Below are positions 12,710-21,651 of a DNA stretch of 64,000 bases, in pieces. Each line of letters starts with the position of its first letter. The first letter of the stretch is position 1. A program made the translations under genes and the position numbers. The stretch comes from Hyphomicrobiales bacterium (GTDB lineage: Bacteria; Pseudomonadota; Alphaproteobacteria; Rhizobiales; Rhizobiaceae), in contig UBPA01000004.1 in NCBI GenBank assembly GCA_900467185.1, positions 124,001-188,000 on the forward strand. The letters run 5' to 3'. A model generated the notes under the pieces. That model did not search any database, was not told where the DNA came from, and worked only from the letters and a program-made list of their open reading frames with translations.

Positions 12710-13504
12710 ATGCCCGCCTTCAAGACCTCTCGTTTGAGCCTGATCGGCAGTCTCTTTCTGCTCGCGGCCCTTCCGGCCGCAGCAGAGGAGACAGTGCCGC
12801 AGACGCAGGTGAAGACCGAGGCGGGTGGGCTGGAGGTGACGCAGCCGAAGGGCGTCGTGGAGCTTTTCACCAGCCAGGGCTGCGCCTCCTGTCCGCCGGC
12901 CGACGCCGCGCTGAAGCATCTGATCGACGACGGTTCGATCGTCGCTCTGTCCTACCACGTGGATTACTGGAACTATCTCGGCTGGGCCGACACGCTCGCC
13001 TCCAAGGAAAACACCGCTCGCCAATATGCCTATGCCAAGATGTTCGGCCGCAACGGCGTCTACACGCCCCAGGCGGTGCTGAACGGCCGCGATCAGGTCA
13101 ACGGCGCCAATCTCTCGGGCATCAAGGGCCGCCTGATCGCGCTCAGCGGTGCGGATGCGGGCATGAAGGTGCCGATTTCGGCCGAGCGCAAGGACGATGA
13201 GATCGACATCACGATCGGGGAAGGCGACGGCAAGGCCAATGTCGTCATCGTCTACTTCAACCGCCAGAAGGTGGTGGATGTGGAAAAGGGCGAGAACAGC
13301 GGCAAGAAAATGTCCTACTGGCACGCCGTGCGCGACATCCAGACGATCGGCATGTGGGACGGCACGTCCGCCCGCTTCGTGCTGCCCGCCTCCGTGCTCG
13401 ACCAGGAAAAGGACAGCGGCTGCGCGATCCTGCTGCAGCAGATGAAGGATGCGGAAACGCCCGGCGCCATCGTCGGGGCGGCAACGCTGATGGCGGCGCC
13501 CTGA
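12710..13504 (+). CDS. DUF1223 thioredoxin-like exported protein
   Basis: A 264-residue protein of the DUF1223 family. An N-terminal signal peptide (SLIGSLFLLAALPAAAEE, cleavage near residue 25) sends it to the periplasm. A thioredoxin-like domain follows with CASC (Cys58, Cys61) in FTSQGCASCPPAD, so a thiol-redox role is likely, but no family member has a firm function. The frame is open upstream; the ATG at 12710 is chosen because it puts the signal peptide at the N-terminus. An in-frame ATG at 12644 would add 22 residues. Confidence 0.82.
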   Translation: MPAFKTSRLSLIGSLFLLAALPAAAEETVPQTQVKTEAGGLEVTQPKGVVELFTSQGCASCPPADAALKHLIDDGSIVALSYHVDYWNYLGWADTLASKENTARQYAYAKMFGRNGVYTPQAVLNGRDQVNGANLSGIKGRLIALSGADAGMKVPISAERKDDEIDITIGEGDGKANVVIVYFNRQKVVDVEKGENSGKKMSYWHAVRDIQTIGMWDGTSARFVLPASVLDQEKDSGCAILLQQMKDAETPGAIVGAATLMAAP

Positions 13505-14020
13505 AGCATTTTCAGCCGAAGCGGCATCGCCTCGGCGTCGCAGAATGCGGCACAACAGGAAACGAGAGCCGTTCCCGAGAACCCATGTTCACCGGAACCG
13601 CTCTCGACCTGCGAGAATGGCCCGGTCCGGCATATCGAGGGCTGGGGGCTGAGGGTTTCGATAGAACCGGACCGGGCGGTCAGGGCGGCGCCGGCCTGAG
13701 GCCGATGCCGGTGACCTTCCATGCGCCCGCATGACCGGAGGTCGGACAGGGCAGGCAGCACGGAAACCCCGAGCCGGCGAACGAGAAACGCTGATCGACC
13801 GGCCGGGCGGCGCGCGGCACTCCGGAAATATCGAAGCGGCGGCGACGGACCGACTTAACCGTCAAAATCGGGCGCCGGTTTGACCGCAATGCGGCCGTCC
13901 AAAAAAAGCCGTCGCTTGCCGACCCCCTCGCCCTTGCGCCCGAATGCCATTCAAGCTTGATTTTCGGCGGCACTCAGGCACACTGTTACCGTCCTGTCAT
14001 AACAAAAGGCCGGAATGTGC
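13505..14020. other. 516-bp intergenic region with palindromes
   Basis: No convincing gene lies here. The first 100 bases hold two imperfect palindromes described separately. The rest is GC-rich until about 13900, where the A/T content rises towards the DUF2794 start. A reverse ORF over 13680-13973 has a biased, low-information composition and no family features, so it is not called. Confidence 0.6.
13506..13606. repeat. imperfect palindromic element, rhizobial intergenic repeat-like
   Basis: Directly after the DUF1223 stop, 13506-13548 begins GCATTTTCAGCCGA and ends TCGGCGTCGCAGAATGC, an imperfect inverted repeat around GCATC. A second stem follows: CGAGAGCCGTTCC (13563-13575) pairs with GGAACCGCTCTCG (13594-13606), 12 of 13 bases matching, with a smaller GAAC/GTTC hairpin nested in its loop. 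This resembles the short palindromic intergenic repeats described in rhizobial genomes, but membership in a named class is inference. Confidence 0.5.
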
Positions 14021-14416
14021 ATGACCGATCAGACGGATTTGCAAGGTCGCCAAACCCTCCAGGCATCTGAAAGCGTTGTCGTCGATCTCAGCGACTATCG
14101 ACATGCCAGGGACCCCCTTCCCGTAACGTTCCACCGCCGCGAGCTCGACCAGATCCTGTGGGTCTATGGCCGCATGGTCGGGGAAGGCGAGTGGCGCGAC
14201 TATGCGCTCGACCATATGCGCGACAAGGCGGTCTTCTCCGTCTTCAAGCGCTCGGGCGAACAGCCGCTCTACCGGGTGGAGAAGATCCCCAAGCTCGCCG
14301 CGAAGCAGGGCGCCTATGCCGTGGTCAACACCCACGGCATGATCCTGAAGCGCGGGCACGAGCTGGCCCAGGTGCTGAAGGTCTTCGACAAGCTGCTAAA
14401 GGTCGTGAAGAGCTGA
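14021..14416 (+). CDS. DUF2794 family protein
   Basis: A 131-residue soluble protein of the DUF2794 family, found in alphaproteobacteria. The core VDLSDYRHARDPLPVTFHRRELDQIL and GEWRDYALDHMRDKAVFSVFKR is strongly conserved in rhizobia, but its function is unknown. Two ATGs are possible: 14015 (adds Met-Cys) and 14021. AAAAGG at 14004-14009 could serve either. I use 14021 because MTDQTD is the more usual opening. Confidence 0.8.
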   Translation: MTDQTDLQGRQTLQASESVVVDLSDYRHARDPLPVTFHRRELDQILWVYGRMVGEGEWRDYALDHMRDKAVFSVFKRSGEQPLYRVEKIPKLAAKQGAYAVVNTHGMILKRGHELAQVLKVFDKLLKVVKS

Positions 14417-14458
14417 GCTTGCGGGCGATCGCATGAAGGAATTCGGCGGAAAGCGCTA

Positions 14459-15040
14459 TCAGGCGCCGTAGAGCGTATCCGGATAGACGCCATCGGCCGG
14501 CACCGTGTCGAGGCCTTCGCCGAGCGCCAGCTGCATGAAGGTGGTATCGAGCCAGCGGCCGAACTTGTATCCGCTTCCCTTCACCGTGCCGCAATCCACA
14601 AAGCCGGTGGACCGGTGGACGGCGATCGAGGCGGGATGGGCGCCGCCGATGACGGCCACCATCTGGCGGAAGCCGAGATCCGTGCAGCGCGCGATCAGCT
14701 CGCTCAGAAGCGCCTTGCCGACGCCGCGTCCGCGCGCCTCGGGCGCAAGATAGATCGAATCCTCGACGAGAAACCGATAGGCGCTGCGCGTGCGGAAGGC
14801 CGAGGCATAGGCATAGCCGATCACCACGCCGTCCGCATCTTGCGCGACGATATAGGGATAGCTGTTGCCGGTGATGGTGGAAAAGCGCGTCGTCATTTCC
14901 GCCTGGTCGGGAACGGCGATCTCGTAGGTCGCAACGCCATTGCGAACGGACTCGCTGTAGATGTCCGTGATGGCAGGGATATCGGCAAGGGAAGCATCGC
15001 GCAGCGTGAAGGACATGGTGGCAGCAATCTCGAAGGACAT
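14459..15040 (-). CDS. GNAT family N-acetyltransferase (phosphinothricin acetyltransferase-like)
   Basis: A GCN5-related acetyltransferase of about 193 residues. The acetyl-CoA loop is visible as LAPEARGRGVGKALL, followed by the AVHRSTGF motif near the C-terminus. SVRNGVATYEI and VVIGYAYASAFRTRSAY place it in the phosphinothricin/methionine-sulfoximine acetyltransferase branch (Pat/MnaT). The start is uncertain: GTG 15061, ATG 15040 or ATG 15016 all keep the fold, which begins at FTLRDASLADI. AAGGA upstream of 15040 favours that one. It is convergent with DUF2794. Confidence 0.8.
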   Translation of the reverse strand: MSFEIAATMSFTLRDASLADIPAITDIYSESVRNGVATYEIAVPDQAEMTTRFSTITGNSYPYIVAQDADGVVIGYAYASAFRTRSAYRFLVEDSIYLAPEARGRGVGKALLSELIARCTDLGFRQMVAVIGGAHPASIAVHRSTGFVDCGTVKGSGYKFGRWLDTTFMQLALGEGLDTVPADGVYPDTLYGA

Positions 15041-15099
15041 CGGTGTCCGACGTCCTTCCACATTCCCCCGGCCCGATCAAGGCGGTCGCGCCCGCGCAC

Positions 15100-15125
15100 G
15101 AAAAAAGGCGGCCGAAGCCGCCTTT
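15100..15125 (-). terminator. terminator of the Bax inhibitor-1 gene
   Basis: A 9-bp perfect stem AAAGGCGGC / GCCGCCTTT with a four-base loop lies 26 bases past the stop. On the minus strand it is followed by six T residues. Confidence 0.8.
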
Positions 15126-15150
15126 CCGAAGAGCAGGTCGGAACCTGTGC

Positions 15151-15888
15151 TCAGTTGCGGTTTCCGAGGAAGCGCAGCATGAAGAGGAACAGGTTGACGA
15201 AGTCGAGATAGAGCGTCAGTGCGCCCATGATCGCCTTGCGGCCAGCCGCCTCGAAGCCGTCGCCTTCGAAATACATCTCCTTGATGCGCTGCGTGTCGTA
15301 GGCGGTGAGGCCTGCGAAGATCAGCACGCCGATGACCGAGATGGCGAACTGCAGGGCAGACGACGCGAAAAAGATGTTGACGATCGAGGCGATGATCAGG
15401 CCGAACAGACCCATGACCAGGAACGAGCCCATGGCCGACAGGCTGCGCTTCGTCGTGTAGCCGTAGAGCGACAGCGCGCCGAAGGAGGCCGCGGTCACGA
15501 AGAACGTGCGCACGATGCTCTGACCCGTGTAGATCAGCATGATCGACGAGAGCGACAGGCCCATCAGCGCGGCATAGACCCAGAATGTGGTCTGGGCTGC
15601 CGAAACGCTCATGGAATTGATCCGGAAGCTGAGGAATAGCACCATGCCGAACGGCGCGAGCATGATCAGGTACTTCAGCGGGCTGACATAGATCGCCTGG
15701 CCGAACGCGGTCAGCTGACCGTCGGCAAATGCGAACTGGAACGCGAGAAACGCGGCGACACCGGTGATGGCGACGCCGAGCGCCATGAGATTGTAGACCC
15801 GCAGCATGTAAGCGCGCAGGCCCTGGTCGACAGCAGCGTCAGCGCGCGCGCCGGCGGTCTGCATGCGATAGTTTCTGGGATCGGACAT
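15151..15888 (-). CDS. Bax inhibitor-1 / YccA family membrane protein
   Basis: A 245-residue inner membrane protein with seven hydrophobic segments, typical of the BI-1/YbhL-YccA family. The C-terminal LTAYDTQRIKEMYFEGD and LTLYLDFVNLFLFMLRFLG are the family signatures. Eukaryotic and bacterial relatives act as pH-sensitive calcium leak channels; the role here is not established. The frame is open to 15948, but AGAGGA lies just upstream of the ATG at 15888, which is the natural start. An own terminator follows. Confidence 0.88.
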   Translation of the reverse strand: MSDPRNYRMQTAGARADAAVDQGLRAYMLRVYNLMALGVAITGVAAFLAFQFAFADGQLTAFGQAIYVSPLKYLIMLAPFGMVLFLSFRINSMSVSAAQTTFWVYAALMGLSLSSIMLIYTGQSIVRTFFVTAASFGALSLYGYTTKRSLSAMGSFLVMGLFGLIIASIVNIFFASSALQFAISVIGVLIFAGLTAYDTQRIKEMYFEGDGFEAAGRKAIMGALTLYLDFVNLFLFMLRFLGNRN

Positions 15889-16072
15889 TCTTATCCTCTT
15901 ATCAGCTCGACGGGACGGACAGGTCGCGACGGACATCGGACCGGGCATCGCTGCGGAGCTTCAGCAAGCCTTGGGAACAATATGATGCGGAACCGCCCCA
16001 TTCTCAAGGGCAGCTCCGTTGCATGACGCAATTGTAATGCGGGAAGACCCGCCGCAGAGCCGCGGCCGGCCG

Positions 16073-18622
16073 TCAGAGATCGCGCAGGACCGGCGCCGCC
16101 TTCTGCCCCAGCACGCGCCATGTCCCCGCAAGCCCGATGCCGACCGTCATGACCAGGGCGACGACGATCGTCAGCACGGCCACGTCCGGCAGGAAGGACG
16201 AGGGCAGCGTCATGATGCGCGCCACGACGAACCACGCCGCCACGCCGCCCGCCAGAAGTGCGAAGATTGCGGTGGACAGGCCGAGGATCGCATATTCGTA
16301 GCAGAAGGCGCGGATCAGCGTCGCGCGGGTCGCACCCAGTGTCTTCAGCACCACCGCATCATGGATGCGCGCGCGGTTGCCGGCGGCCAGCGCGCCGGAG
16401 AGCACGAGAACCGAGGCGACGAGCGCGACGCCGGCCGCAGCGCGAATCGCAGTGGCCAGCTGTCCGAGCAAGCCGTTGACGATGTCGAGCGCATCCTTCA
16501 CCCGCACGCTGGTGATGGTCGGATAGGTGTTGGTGATCTGGCGCAGCGCCACCGCCTCCTGCGCCTCGGTCGCCGAGGGATCGATGACGGTCGCAAGCCA
16601 GGCATGCGGCGCGCCGGCGAACGTATTTGGCGAGAATACCATGACGAAGTTGATCGACAGCGATTCCCATTCGACCGTGCGAAAATTGGAGATGCGGGCC
16701 GTGATGTTGCGGCCGAGAACGTTGACGGTGACGGTGTCGCCGACCTTCAGGTTCAGCTCGCGCGCTTCCTGCTCGGAGAAGGACACGAGCGGCTCGCCGC
16801 TGTAGCCGTCGGGCCACCAAGCACCTTCCACGAGGCGCGAATTTTCCGGCAGGTTCTTCGCATAGGTGATGCCGCGGTCGCCCCGGAGCACCCAGCGCCC
16901 GGCCGGCGCAACCTCGCGCTTGGCAACGTCCTCGCCGTTGAAGGCAAGGATGCGGCCGCGCAGCATCGGCACCTCGATCACCTTGCCCGCCGGCAGGGCC
17001 GTGTTCAACAGCGAGCGAACGCCTTCGATCTCGCTGCCCTGGATGTCGACGAAGAAGAAATTGGGCGCCCGCTCCGGCAGGTTCCCCGTCAGCTCCCGCC
17101 GCAGGTTTCCGTCGATCAGCGCCAGTGTCACCAGGAGCGCGAGCCCGAGGCCGAGCGAGAGAACGACGGAGGGCGTCAGTGCACCGGGCCGATGGATATT
17201 GCCGATCGCCAGCCGCAGTGCCGGCGAGGATACCCGCGGGCTCCGCCGCGCAAGGGCCGCCACCAGAACGGACACGCCGCGCAGGACGACGAAGGAGAAG
17301 GCGATGGCCCCGAGGAAGACGAGCGAGATCATCCGGTCGTAGGCTGTGAAGATGGCGAGAGCCGCCAGCGCCGCGAGGCTCAAACCGGCAGCCGCCAGAT
17401 AGGGCCAGGTCGGCCAGCGGTTGCGGTCGAAGTCCTGATTGCGGAAGAGCGCCGTCGCCGGCACGCTGCGGGCGCGGCCGAGCGGCAGGCAGGCAAAGGC
17501 GAGCGCCGTCAGCAGGCCGAACAGCGCGGCGAGCCCCAGCGCCGAGGGATAGAGCTGCAGATCCGTCGATATCGGCAGGATATCGGCGAGGAACCGGGCG
17601 GCGACCAGCGGAATGATGGCGCCGACGACGAGACCGATGACGATGCCGATCATCGCGATCAGCAGGATCTGGATGAGATAGATGGTGGAAACGAGAGCGC
17701 CGGGCGCGCCCAGGCATTTGAACGCCGCAATGACGCCGCGCTTGGCATCGAGATAGGCCCGAACCGCATTCGCGACCCCGACCCCGCCGACGATCAGCGC
17801 CGTCAGACCGACCAGCGTCAGGAACTGCGAGAAGCGCGTGATATTCGCCGTCAGCGACGGCGCGGCATTCTGGCTGGAGCGGATGGACCATCCCGCCTGC
17901 GGAAACTGCTGCTCGGCCTGGGCGCGAACGGCCGGCACGCCCGTGGGCTCTGAAAGGCGCACCTTGTAGGCGTGCTCCACGAGGCTTCCGGTCTGCACGA
18001 GCCCGCTGGCCGCCAGCGCTTCCTGCGACACCATCAGCCGCGGCGCGAAACCGAACCCGTCCGAAAGCGCATCCGGCTCGCGCACCAGCGTGCCGGAGAT
18101 CCTCACCCGCGCATTGCCGATCAGCAGCGTATCGCCCGGCTTCACGCCGAGACGATCGAGAAGCAGTGGTGCCACAAGCGCACCATACGTGCCGTTTTCG
18201 TCCGACAGGAGAGAGGAAAGCGGCGCCTGCGGCACGCTTTCCACCGCGCCGTAGAGCGGATAGGCGGCATCCACCGCCTTCAGCTCCACCAACGCCTGGT
18301 TCGAACCATCGGGAAGCCGCGCCATGGAGCGCAGTCCGGACGAGAGCGAGACATCGCCGGCACCGTCGAGAAAGCTCTTCTCCTCGGTATTGGCCAGACG
18401 ATTGTTCAGCTCGAAGCGGATATCGCCCGCCAGCAGCGCCTGTCCCTGCGAGGCGATGGAGCCGGTGATGGCCTGCGACAGCGAGTTGACGCCGGCGATC
18501 GCCGCCGTTCCCAGCGCGATGCAGGCAAGGAAGATATAGAAGCCCGACAGGCCGCCGCGCATTTCGCGCAGCGCCAGCCGTAAGGCGAGCGACAGGTTCG
18601 GCAGGCGCAAGGACGCCATCAT
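16073..18622 (-). CDS. FtsX-like ABC transporter permease (YbbP type)
   Basis: An 849-residue permease with an N-terminal helix, a long periplasmic domain, and FtsX-type membrane bundles in the middle and at the C-terminus (about ten helices in total). This layout is that of E. coli YbbP and relatives, components of MacB-like mechanotransmission ABC systems rather than classic importers. The substrate is unknown. The start overlaps the stop of the ATPase gene by four bases. It lies beside tesA as ybbAP does in enterobacteria. Confidence 0.87.
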   Translation of the reverse strand: MMASLRLPNLSLALRLALREMRGGLSGFYIFLACIALGTAAIAGVNSLSQAITGSIASQGQALLAGDIRFELNNRLANTEEKSFLDGAGDVSLSSGLRSMARLPDGSNQALVELKAVDAAYPLYGAVESVPQAPLSSLLSDENGTYGALVAPLLLDRLGVKPGDTLLIGNARVRISGTLVREPDALSDGFGFAPRLMVSQEALAASGLVQTGSLVEHAYKVRLSEPTGVPAVRAQAEQQFPQAGWSIRSSQNAAPSLTANITRFSQFLTLVGLTALIVGGVGVANAVRAYLDAKRGVIAAFKCLGAPGALVSTIYLIQILLIAMIGIVIGLVVGAIIPLVAARFLADILPISTDLQLYPSALGLAALFGLLTALAFACLPLGRARSVPATALFRNQDFDRNRWPTWPYLAAAGLSLAALAALAIFTAYDRMISLVFLGAIAFSFVVLRGVSVLVAALARRSPRVSSPALRLAIGNIHRPGALTPSVVLSLGLGLALLVTLALIDGNLRRELTGNLPERAPNFFFVDIQGSEIEGVRSLLNTALPAGKVIEVPMLRGRILAFNGEDVAKREVAPAGRWVLRGDRGITYAKNLPENSRLVEGAWWPDGYSGEPLVSFSEQEARELNLKVGDTVTVNVLGRNITARISNFRTVEWESLSINFVMVFSPNTFAGAPHAWLATVIDPSATEAQEAVALRQITNTYPTITSVRVKDALDIVNGLLGQLATAIRAAAGVALVASVLVLSGALAAGNRARIHDAVVLKTLGATRATLIRAFCYEYAILGLSTAIFALLAGGVAAWFVVARIMTLPSSFLPDVAVLTIVVALVMTVGIGLAGTWRVLGQKAAPVLRDL

Positions 18623-19335
18623 GCCGAAACCGCTGACGGCGCGAGATCCGCAAGCGCACGCCCATCATCCACGATGGTACCGGAGCGGACCTTGATCTGG
18701 CGCGAGCAGCGAGCCGCCAGGCTGTTGTCGTGGGTGACGAGGATCAGCGTCATGTCGCGTTCGGCCTGCTTGGAAAAGATCAGGTCCGCGATCTGCCGCC
18801 CGGTTTCGGTGTCGAGATTGCCGGTTGGCTCATCGGCGATCAGCAGCTTCGGCGACGGCGCGAGCGCCCGGGCGATGGCCACGCGCTGCTGCTCGCCGCC
18901 GGAAAGCTGCCCCGGATAATGCGACAGCCGCTCGCCGAGCCCGACCGACGTCAGCTCGCGGCGGGCGATCTCGAAGGCATCGCGCACATTGGCAAGCTCG
19001 AGCGGCACGGCGACGTTTTCGAGCGCCGTCATATTGGGAATGAGGTGAAACGACTGGAAGACAATGCCGATGTTGCGGCCGCGGAAATCGGCCACGCGGT
19101 CTTCGCTCAGCCCCTGCAGCGGCGTCCCGTCGATGACGATCTCGCCCTTGTCCAGACGCTCCAATCCGGCAAGCACCATCAGCAGGGTCGATTTTCCCGA
19201 ACCGGAGGGGCCGACGATCCCGACCGATTGTCCGGCATCGATGTCGAGGCTCATGCCTTTCAGCACATGGACGGACGCTGCGGCCTGCCCGAGGGTCAGA
19301 TCCGCATTTTTCAATTCGATCATGGTTTTTGCCAC
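18619..19335 (-). CDS. ABC transporter ATP-binding protein (YbbA type)
   Basis: A 238-residue ATPase of the LolD/MacB class. Walker A is GPSGSGKST (residues 42-50), the signature is LSGGEQQRV and Walker B is LLIADEPT. The GTG at 19335 gives MAKTMIELKN, matching the spacing of relatives; an ATG at 19323 would shorten it by four residues. It forms one unit with the downstream permease and is divergent from tesA with a 62-bp gap. Confidence 0.88.
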   Translation of the reverse strand: MAKTMIELKNADLTLGQAAASVHVLKGMSLDIDAGQSVGIVGPSGSGKSTLLMVLAGLERLDKGEIVIDGTPLQGLSEDRVADFRGRNIGIVFQSFHLIPNMTALENVAVPLELANVRDAFEIARRELTSVGLGERLSHYPGQLSGGEQQRVAIARALAPSPKLLIADEPTGNLDTETGRQIADLIFSKQAERDMTLILVTHDNSLAARCSRQIKVRSGTIVDDGRALADLAPSAVSA

Positions 19336-19397
19336 GGGGTCCGCCCTATATAAGGATTATGCTGCAATTGCTCACATCCCGATTTAGGAGCGGCTTG

Positions 19398-20033
19398 ATG
19401 CGAATGAAAGGTTTCAGGGCGCTTTTCCTGGCTGCTCTCGCAGGTTTGATCGCGGCAGGCCCGCTTCATGCTGCCCCCATCGAACTCGTCGGCTTCGGCG
19501 ACAGCCTGATGGCCGGCTATCAGTTGCCGCCCGACGACGCCTTTCCAGCACGGTTGGAGAAGGCTTTGCGCGACAAGGGCCATGACGTGTCGATCTCCAA
19601 TGCCGGTGTTTCCGGTGATACCACCTCGGGCGGCCTTGCCCGCATCGACTGGTCGGTCCCGGATGGCACAAAGGGCGTCATCCTCGAACTCGGCGCCAAT
19701 GATGCGCTACGCGGCATTCCGCCGGAAGAAAGCCGCAAGAACCTCGTGGCGATGATCGAGAAGCTGAAAGCCCGTGGCATCGGCGTGCTCCTCGTCGGCA
19801 TGCTCGCACCGCCGAACATGGGTGGCGACTATGCGGACCGCTTCAACCCGATCTATCCGGAGCTGGCCAAAACCTACGGCGTCCCGCTCTACCCCTTCTT
19901 CCTCGATGGCGTGGTAGAGGATGCGGGCCTGAAGATCGAGGACGGCATGCATCCGAACCCGAAAGGCGTCGGCGTCATGGTCGAGCGGATGCTCCCCGTG
20001 GTCGAGGCTTTCGTCGCTGGCCTGCCGAAATGA
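19398..20033 (+). CDS. tesA: arylesterase / lysophospholipase (TesA-like SGNH hydrolase)
   Basis: A 211-residue SGNH-fold hydrolase with a signal peptide (residues 1-25), so periplasmic. Catalytic blocks are GFGDSL with Ser36, ELGANDALRG with Asn101, and DGMHPNPKG with Asp182 and His185. The frame is open to 19329, but TAGGAG seven bases before the ATG at 19398, plus the signal peptide, fixes the start. E. coli TesA is an acyl-CoA thioesterase, protease I and lysophospholipase; the natural substrate here is not evident. The divergent ybbAP neighbour is a conserved arrangement. Confidence 0.9.
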   Translation: MRMKGFRALFLAALAGLIAAGPLHAAPIELVGFGDSLMAGYQLPPDDAFPARLEKALRDKGHDVSISNAGVSGDTTSGGLARIDWSVPDGTKGVILELGANDALRGIPPEESRKNLVAMIEKLKARGIGVLLVGMLAPPNMGGDYADRFNPIYPELAKTYGVPLYPFFLDGVVEDAGLKIEDGMHPNPKGVGVMVERMLPVVEAFVAGLPK

Positions 20034-20222
20034 TTCGCGCGGCGCAACTGGCGATACCGTTGCGCGCCGCTTGCCCTTCGGCGGGCGCGAGGGTTCGTTC
20101 AGCGCGCGTTAATCACCGTTGGACAAATATTGCAGGTGCGAATTTGTAGTTGCCTGCCGTCGCGCGTCGTGATCGGCTGGGGGTGTCTGCAAGAGGTCTT
20201 TGCAAGATTCGGGGAGCTCGTC

Positions 20223-20813
20223 ATGCCGAGACTGTTTACCGCCCTCGAAATCCCGCGCAACGCGGCGATGAGCCTGTCCCTTCTGCGCGGGGGCCTTCCC
20301 GGCGCGCGCTGGATCGACGTCGAGAACTACCACATCACCCTCCGCTTCATCGGCGATGTCGACAACCGCACGGCCGACGAAATCGTCGATCGCCTCGACC
20401 GGATCGAGCGACCGGAGTTCGAACTCCAGCTGAGCGGCACCGGCGCCTTCGGCTCCAAGAAGCCGCATTCGGTCTGGGCCGGCGTCACCAATCCGCCGGA
20501 GCTGGTGGCCCTGCAGGCCGAGATCGAGCGCATCTGCCAGCGTCTCGGCCTTCCCGCCGATCCGCGCAAATTCACGCCTCATGTGACGCTGGCGCGGCTG
20601 CGCGCCTCGCGCGTCGATGACGTGGTGCACTATCTCTCGGGGCGCGGCGGCTTCTACACCAACCCGTTCACCGTCTCGCGTTTCGTGCTCCTGTCTTCGC
20701 GAGACTCCGTCGGTGGCGGCCCCTACCTGACGGAAGAGGTTTTCCAGCTCCACGAACCGCGCTCCTCCGGCTTTGCAAGGCACGCGGAACAGGTGGCCAA
20801 AGGCATGCTCTGA
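20223..20813 (+). CDS. thpR: RNA 2',3'-cyclic phosphodiesterase
   Basis: A 196-residue 2H phosphoesterase. The two catalytic HxT motifs are YHITLRF (His37, Thr39) and PHVTLAR (His120, Thr122). Such enzymes open 2',3'-cyclic phosphates on RNA ends, and the family was first known as the 2'-5' RNA ligase. The ATG at 20223 follows a GGGAG site; the frame is open further upstream without conserved sequence. Confidence 0.92.
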   Translation: MPRLFTALEIPRNAAMSLSLLRGGLPGARWIDVENYHITLRFIGDVDNRTADEIVDRLDRIERPEFELQLSGTGAFGSKKPHSVWAGVTNPPELVALQAEIERICQRLGLPADPRKFTPHVTLARLRASRVDDVVHYLSGRGGFYTNPFTVSRFVLLSSRDSVGGGPYLTEEVFQLHEPRSSGFARHAEQVAKGML

Positions 20814-20859
20814 CCGCACGGCACCCTCCGGTGCCGACGGAAGACGTGAAGGAACCGGC

Positions 20860-21168
20860 ATGACCAAGCGCGACAGACTGAACCCCGACGATATCGCCGC
20901 GGGTCTTGTGGATCTTCCCGGCTGGTCGCTGTCGGCGGACGGGTCCGCCATCGAGAAGACCTACCGCTTCCCGTCTTTCGTGGAGGCTTTCGGCTTCATG
21001 AGCCAGAGCGCGCTGGCCGCGGAGAAGCTCGATCACCACCCGGAATGGTTCAACGTCTACAATCGCGTCGACGTGACGCTGACGACGCACACCGCCAAGG
21101 GCGTAACGGCGCTCGACCTTGCGCTCGCGGCGCGCATGGAAGCGGCCGCATCCCCCAAGCGTGCATGA
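20860..21168 (+). CDS. phhB: pterin-4a-carbinolamine dehydratase
   Basis: A 102-residue 4a-hydroxytetrahydrobiopterin dehydratase, which recycles the pterin cofactor of aromatic hydroxylases. The active-site signature is EKLDHHPEWFNVYNRVDVTL with His59, His60 and later His77. AAGGAA precedes the ATG at 20860 at good spacing. No phenylalanine hydroxylase gene is nearby. It follows thpR with a 46-bp gap and may share its message. Confidence 0.93.
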   Translation: MTKRDRLNPDDIAAGLVDLPGWSLSADGSAIEKTYRFPSFVEAFGFMSQSALAAEKLDHHPEWFNVYNRVDVTLTTHTAKGVTALDLALAARMEAAASPKRA

Positions 21169-21232
21169 CCATCGTTTGAATTGCCCGAATGTTTTCCCAT
21201 ATCTGGAATGAGAGAACAGCGAGGTACGGCGC

Positions 21233-21631
21233 ATGAAAGCGGAAACGACGATGGACGAGGTCAAGATCGGCGAAATTCTCCTGCCGGGCGACCGCAGCGA
21301 GCAGGAATCCAAGGCGCAGAAGGTTCGCCGCCGGTTCTGGCCGACCCTCAAGCGTGCCGTGCGACAGGTTCCCTTCAGCCGCGATCTCGTCGCCGCTTAC
21401 TATTGCGCGATGGACCCCGCGACGCCGCTGCGCACCCGCGGCATCCTGCTGGGCGCGCTCGCCTATTTCGTCATGCCGTTCGACGTCCTGCCCGACGTTC
21501 TCGCCATGGTCGGCTTCTCCGACGATATCGCGGTCCTCACCGCGGCCTTCGCCGCCATCAGCGGCCAGATCAAGGAAGAGCATTACGGCAAGGCGGACAC
21601 GGCGCTCGGCGAGGAAGGCCTCGCCGCCTGA
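21233..21631 (+). CDS. YkvA (DUF1232) family protein
   Basis: A 132-residue protein with a DUF1232 domain in the middle: RGILLGALAYFVMPFDVLPDVLAMVGFSDDIAVL, which matches the family pattern (Y-P-D-LPD-G--DD). The domain usually forms one or two membrane-associated helices. The function is unknown. It is convergent with the ECF sigma gene, 20 bp apart. Confidence 0.85.
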   Translation: MKAETTMDEVKIGEILLPGDRSEQESKAQKVRRRFWPTLKRAVRQVPFSRDLVAAYYCAMDPATPLRTRGILLGALAYFVMPFDVLPDVLAMVGFSDDIAVLTAAFAAISGQIKEEHYGKADTALGEEGLAA

Positions 21632-21651
21632 CGCAATGCGGCGGGAAACCC

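Noticed and set aside
13680-13973. Reverse ORF in the DUF1223/DUF2794 gap
   Set aside because: Biased Arg/Pro/Gly composition without a ribosome-binding site or domain; not supportable as a gene.
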